A program made the translations under genes and the position numbers. Below are positions 51,119 through 53,469 of a stretch of DNA of 53,469 bases, in pieces. The first letter of the stretch is position 1. The number at the start of each line of letters is the position of its first letter. Source of the stretch: Candidatus Epulonipiscium sp. Lineage in GTDB: Bacteria; Bacillota; Clostridia; Lachnospirales; JAAYNZ01. The notes under the pieces were generated by a model that was not told the DNA's origin, ran no database searches, and saw nothing but the letters and a program-made list of their open reading frames with translations. The DNA is taken from NCBI GenBank assembly GCA_012524135.1, contig JAAYSE010000086.1, forward strand, positions 1-53,469, given 5' to 3'.

Positions 51119-52315
51119 ATGTATTTATCTAAAAAAGGAAGTAAAATTAAACCTTCATCTACATTAGTGATTACAGCTAAAGCAAAACAAATGAAGGCAG
51201 AAGGAATAGATGTTATCGGTTTTGGTGCAGGAGAACCTGATTTTGATACCCCTGTTCATATAAAAGAAGCAGCTATTAAAGCTATTCAAGAAGGTTTTAC
51301 AAAATATACACCTGTAGCAGGAATGATTGAACTCCGACAAGCTATTTGTGATCAATTACAAAAGGAATATGGTCTTTTTTATAAATCTAATCAAATAGTT
51401 ATTAGTAATGGGGCTAAGCATTCGTTAACGAATACATTTATGGCAATTTTAAATCCAGGCGACGAGGTTATTATCCCCGCACCTTTTTGGTTGAGTTATC
51501 CTGAGATGGTTTATTTAGCAGATGGTTGTCCTAAAGTAGTTCCTACAAAAAAAGAAAATCAATATAAATTGACACCACAAGAATTAAAGGAAAATATTAC
51601 AGAACGTACAAAGGCATTAATTATTAATAGTCCTAGTAATCCAACAGGTATGATTTATCGAAAGGAAGAATTAGAAGATTTAATAGAGATTGCTTTAGCG
51701 TATGATTTATATATTATTTCAGATGAAATTTATGAAAAATTAATTTATGATGGAGCAAAACATGTTAGTGTAGCTAGTTTAGGATCAAAGGTCTATGAAA
51801 AAACTATTCTGATTAACGGAGTTTCTAAAAGTTATGCCATGACAGGTTGGCGAATTGGATATGCAGCAGCTCATCCAGATATTGCAAAGGTTATATCTAA
51901 TATTCAAAGTCATGGGTCTTCTAATCCAAATTCTGTAGCTCAAAAAGCAGCTTTAGCAGCTATTAAAGGGCCACAAGATTGCGTAGAAGAAATGCGTCAA
52001 GCTTTTGAAAAACGTAGGAATTATATGATGGAACGTATTGAAAAAATGACAGAGTTGTCAGCTTTTAAGCCACAAGGAGCTTTTTATGTGTTAGTGGATA
52101 TCAATGCTTTAATAGGCGCTTCTTATAAAGGACAAATGATTCAAAAAGCTAGTGATTTGGCTTCATTATTATTAGAATATGCTCAAGTAGCTGTTATTCC
52201 ATGTCAAGATTTTGGTTGCCCTAATCATATACGGTTATCTTATGCTATTTCTATGGAAAATATTAAAGAAGGTTTGGATCGTATTGAAAACTTTATTCAA
52301 CAATTATTATTTTAA
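51119..52315 (+). CDS. Pyridoxal-phosphate class I aminotransferase (aspartate aminotransferase type)
   Basis: GFGAGEPDFDTPVHIKEAA, NSPSNPTGMIY, SDEIYEKLIYDG, VSKSYAMTGWRIGYAA. Confidence 0.93.
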   Translation: MYLSKKGSKIKPSSTLVITAKAKQMKAEGIDVIGFGAGEPDFDTPVHIKEAAIKAIQEGFTKYTPVAGMIELRQAICDQLQKEYGLFYKSNQIVISNGAKHSLTNTFMAILNPGDEVIIPAPFWLSYPEMVYLADGCPKVVPTKKENQYKLTPQELKENITERTKALIINSPSNPTGMIYRKEELEDLIEIALAYDLYIISDEIYEKLIYDGAKHVSVASLGSKVYEKTILINGVSKSYAMTGWRIGYAAAHPDIAKVISNIQSHGSSNPNSVAQKAALAAIKGPQDCVEEMRQAFEKRRNYMMERIEKMTELSAFKPQGAFYVLVDINALIGASYKGQMIQKASDLASLLLEYAQVAVIPCQDFGCPNHIRLSYAISMENIKEGLDRIENFIQQLLF

Positions 52316-52344
52316 ACATTTCTATAAAATATTTTAATGAATAT

Positions 52345-52390
52345 AAAATCATAAAAAGAGGAGTTATCCTTATTTTTATGATTTTTTTGT
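52345..52390 (+). terminator. Intrinsic terminator after the aminotransferase gene
   Basis: aaaatcataaaaa / tttttatgatttt followed by ttt. Confidence 0.75.
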
Positions 52391-52456
52391 ATTATAAGTA
52401 AAAATTGATATAATAAAAATAGAAGAATAAAAGTTATATATATAAGAGGAGAGAAT

Positions 52457-53260
52457 ATGATGAAGAAGGTTATTGGAGTTTTAGGTGCAGGCAATATGGG
52501 ATTTGCTATTATACAAGGACTTATTCAAAAAGGATGGCAAGATCAAATTTTATTTTTAGATCAATCCGAAAAACGATGTCAGTGGGTATTTGAAAAGACA
52601 GGTTTACATTCAGAAAAAGATATAAAAACATGGGTTCAAAAAGCAGATATTTTAGTTTTTGCTATAAAACCACAACAATATAAAGAAGCTTTACAAAAAA
52701 TACAATCTTATATAAGTCAAAATCAAATTTTAGTAAGTATTGCACCAGGTATTTCAACTACTACCATACAAGATTGGATGGGAATTTTTATAAGAGTTGT
52801 TCGTGCTATGCCTAATACACCAGCATTAATTGGTGAAGGTATGACTGCTCTTTGTTTTTCTAAAGGAGAATATACGGAGGAAGAAAAGTATACTATTGAT
52901 ACTTTGTTTCATTCCTTAGGACAAGTTGAATATTTAAATGAAACAGTTATGGATGCAGTTGTTCCAATTTCTGGTAGTTCACCGGCTTATGTATATATGA
53001 TGATTGAAGCCATGGCAGATGCAGGCGTATTACAAGGATTACCAAGAGAGAAAGCGTATCGTTTAGCAGCTCAAGCAGTACTAGGTTCAGCTAAGATGGT
53101 ACTAGAAACAAAAAAACATCCAGGAGTATTAAAAGATCAAGTATGTTCTCCAAGTGGAACTACGATAGAAGCGGTTCGGATTTTAGAGAAAAAAGGATTT
53201 CGTAGTGCTTTAATAGAGGCGATGGAAGAATGTTATAAAAAAACAAAAGGTTTTAAATAA
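52457..53260 (+). CDS. proC: Pyrroline-5-carboxylate reductase
   Basis: VIGVLGAGNMGFAIIQGL, VVRAMPNTPALIGEGMTAL, SGSSPAYVYMMIEAMADAGV. Confidence 0.97.
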   Translation: MMKKVIGVLGAGNMGFAIIQGLIQKGWQDQILFLDQSEKRCQWVFEKTGLHSEKDIKTWVQKADILVFAIKPQQYKEALQKIQSYISQNQILVSIAPGISTTTIQDWMGIFIRVVRAMPNTPALIGEGMTALCFSKGEYTEEEKYTIDTLFHSLGQVEYLNETVMDAVVPISGSSPAYVYMMIEAMADAGVLQGLPREKAYRLAAQAVLGSAKMVLETKKHPGVLKDQVCSPSGTTIEAVRILEKKGFRSALIEAMEECYKKTKGFK

Positions 53261-53330
53261 AAAATAGATAAGACAAGCATTCATATCTTTCTTTTTTCTC
53301 TCATATATTGGAGTAAAAGGGGGAATGTAG

Positions 53331-53469
53331 ATGAGAATAAAAAGAAAGGTACGAAGTTCAAGACGTCATATTTCAAAAAGGTATTTATTATATATAATAG
53401 GTAGTGGATGTATTATTATTGGTATTTTAATAGGAGCTATCATTGCTCATAATGTAAATGAAATTCAAC
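53331..53469 (+). CDS. Truncated ORF, N-terminus of a membrane protein
   Basis: MRIKRKVRSSRRHISKRYLLYIIGSGCIIIGILIGAIIAHNVNEIQ...; GGGGGA upstream; runs off the window. Confidence 0.6.
   Translation, partial: MRIKRKVRSSRRHISKRYLLYIIGSGCIIIGILIGAIIAHNVNEIQ

Noticed and set aside
1-53469. CRISPR, prophage, transposon, toxin-antitoxin or secondary-metabolite cluster
   Set aside because: No array-like repeats, integrase/transposase ORFs or related modules found; the content is core metabolism, information processing and sporulation.

Overview
The window is a low-GC, endospore-forming Firmicute chromosome segment (Clostridia-like), dense with housekeeping, biosynthetic and sporulation genes. I see no rRNA, tRNA, CRISPR array, prophage or transposon. 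Gene order: glgB > < argHG, then divergent argCJBD; serC-serA-DUF1015; an untracked 57-aa YtxH-like sORF; alaS; capA-like; rpsU-yqfC-yqfD-phoH-yqfF-ybeY; DUF502; DUF3048 lipoprotein; cdd; typA; spoVB-like; BofC-like; BaiN/HI0933 flavoprotein; iclR-eda-kdgK; spoVFA-spoVFB; tepA/ClpP-like; ylzJ-like; uppP; ftsK/spoIIIE; fhs-folD; rimO-pgsA-cinA-recA-recX-rny-spoVS; a minus-strand DUF1540 sORF; a class I aminotransferase; proC; and a truncated membrane-protein ORF. The coding content is ordinary; the unusual signals are in the DNA/RNA between genes. (1) Three forespore-type genes (57-aa sORF, BofC-like, tepA) have sigmaG/sigmaF-like promoters. In each, the upstream arm of an inverted repeat covering the SD or start codon lies inside the promoter or at the predicted TSS, so read-through mRNA would be masked and forespore-initiated mRNA would not. 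(2) Several terminators are very long perfect inverted repeats with the gene's stop codon inside the stem, including a 60-bp perfect palindrome. (3) Other signals: a possible pseudoknotted rpsU leader, a promoter-terminator-promoter layout before uppP, alternative hairpins before alaS, a LexA-type box and structured SD-AUG spacer at recA, and a DUF1015 with a SerK/ParB-like ADGHHR motif next to serC-serA. All assignments come from reading the sequence; no searches or folding programs were run.
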